From an uncultured Clostridia bacterium (GTDB lineage: Bacteria; Bacillota; Clostridia; Oscillospirales; CAG-272): a DNA stretch of 6,393 nt. Numbering within the stretch: position 1 is the first letter of the stretch; each line of letters begins with the position of its first letter. Below, in pieces: positions 5,997-6,393 of this stretch. The notes under the pieces are model-generated. The model was not told where the DNA came from and did not search any database. It saw only the letters and a list, made by a program, of their open reading frames with translations. The DNA is taken from positions 1 to 6,393 of the forward strand of contig CALAXC010000242.1 in the NCBI GenBank assembly GCA_937894775.1. Reading direction: 5' to 3'. The position numbers and the translations under genes are program-made.

Positions 5997-6393
5997 TGTG
6001 CCACCTCCTTGGGGATTTTGATTAAAACTGTAGTACCGATACCGACACGGCTTTCGATTTCAAGGGTTCCGTTTACCATTGCTTTTAATCTTCCACGAAT
6101 ATTACGGATTCCCACATGCTTTCTTTCATCAAGCAGAACGTCCGTATCAAAGCCCACACCGTCATCTTCTACGGATACACAGTAATGGCTCTCTGTTTCA
6201 TAAGATACTACTCGGATCGTTCCACCCTTAGATAACTTCATAAGTCCATGTTTTATCGCATTTTCGACGATAGGTTGAATGGTAAGTGCAGGAATATGAA
6301 AGTCATCTGAATTCATCTCAAATGAGAAGGTCATATCTGGGAAACGCACGTTTTCAATGCTGATGTAATGGCGAACGTGCTCCATTTCCTGCG
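5993..6393 (-). CDS. Sensor histidine kinase, LytS/YehU type, C-terminal part (5' end outside window)
   Basis: About 132 C-terminal residues are visible. The frame stays open to the window edge, with Gln-Glu before the first in-window Met, so that Met is internal. The segment starts in the typical spacer of His_kinase (PF06580)-type proteins (EMEHVRHYISIENVRF) and continues through an HATPase_c domain. The N-box is IQPIVENAIKHG, the G1 box is VEDDGVGFD, the G2-like box is HVGIRNIRGRL, and the end is GIGTTVLIKIP. The phosphorylated histidine and the membrane sensor region lie upstream of the window, so the signal cannot be judged. It should autophosphorylate and pass phosphate to D53 of the regulator, with which it overlaps by 4 nt. 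Confidence 0.93.
   Translation of the reverse strand, partial: QEMEHVRHYISIENVRFPDMTFSFEMNSDDFHIPALTIQPIVENAIKHGLMKLSKGGTIRVVSYETESHYCVSVEDDGVGFDTDVLLDERKHVGIRNIRGRLKAMVNGTLEIESRVGIGTTVLIKIPKEVAQ
6004..6010 (-). promoter_or_regulatory. Ribosome binding site of the response regulator
   Basis: AAGGAGG on the minus strand, 7 nt before the ATG at 5996 and inside the 3' end of the kinase gene. This near-perfect site confirms the overlapping start and should keep regulator synthesis high relative to the kinase. Confidence 0.9.

Noticed and set aside
5631..6185. 184-codon plus-strand open frame
   Set aside because: Lies opposite the response regulator and kinase, both of which have unmistakable conserved motifs; no ribosome binding site and no family resemblance.
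6383..6385. First in-window Met as the true start of the kinase
   Set aside because: The frame continues open upstream to the edge, and the residues there already belong to the family's conserved spacer after the phosphorylated-histidine helix, so the gene is 5'-truncated.
1..6393. CRISPR arrays, insertion sequences, tRNA or rRNA genes
   Set aside because: No regularly spaced direct repeats, transposase motifs, terminal inverted repeats or RNA-gene signatures were seen; the repeats in the giant gene are protein-level only.

Overview
The window looks like a chromosomal segment of an anaerobic low-to-mid GC Bacillota, most likely a gut-type Clostridia. The reasons are strong AGGAGG-type ribosome binding sites, a LytS/YehU-type sensor kinase paired with a receiver-SARP response regulator, and a very large secreted protein with a classical Gram-positive-style signal peptide. 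No taxonomic marker gene is present, so this assignment is an inference. All three real genes lie on the minus strand and are read from high to low coordinates.

From right to left the layout is as follows. (1) 6393-5993 is the C-terminal part of a histidine kinase, with its 5' end outside the window. (2) 5996-5220 is its response regulator, overlapping the kinase by 4 nt (ATGA), with a CheY-like receiver and an OmpR/SARP-like winged-helix output domain. (3) 5206-5179 is a strong intrinsic terminator that closes the two-component operon. (4) 5178-5033 is an AT-rich control region with two copies of the dyad AGGTTTNNNATACCTT (14 of 16 bases identical, 39 bp apart), an 11-bp-spaced direct repeat and a possible -10 box. 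(5) 5032 to beyond position 1 is one uninterrupted reading frame of at least 1677 codons. It was translated codon by codon by hand with no in-frame stop, and it runs out of the left edge.

The giant protein fills about 79% of the window. It has a signal peptide (residues 1-28), a region of about 440 residues rich in predicted helix (about 98-535) ending in an 84-residue Gly/Ala-rich hydrophobic stretch (438-521), and at least six degenerate beta-rich modules. The modules carry three recurring motifs: K-x-Y-[IV]-x-x-[IVL]; an [IL]-x-[LM]-GY-x-x-T-x-[DN]-P-x-x-A-[IV]-x-D-[IV] motif; and DLN-x-GA-x-G-x-YIYLY followed by a GxPI-like end. These resemble MABP-type beta-prism domains. The helical, hydrophobic region appears to be inserted inside the first module. 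That arrangement suggests a secreted, possibly membrane-inserting (pore-forming or host/competitor-targeting) protein, although no function can be proven from sequence alone.

The working model is that an extracellular or membrane signal sensed by the LytS-like kinase phosphorylates the SARP-type regulator. The regulator then acts at the paired dyads just downstream of its own terminator to control the giant secreted protein. Only the gene order, the reading frames, the terminator and the repeats are seen directly; the regulatory link and the membrane activity are inferences.
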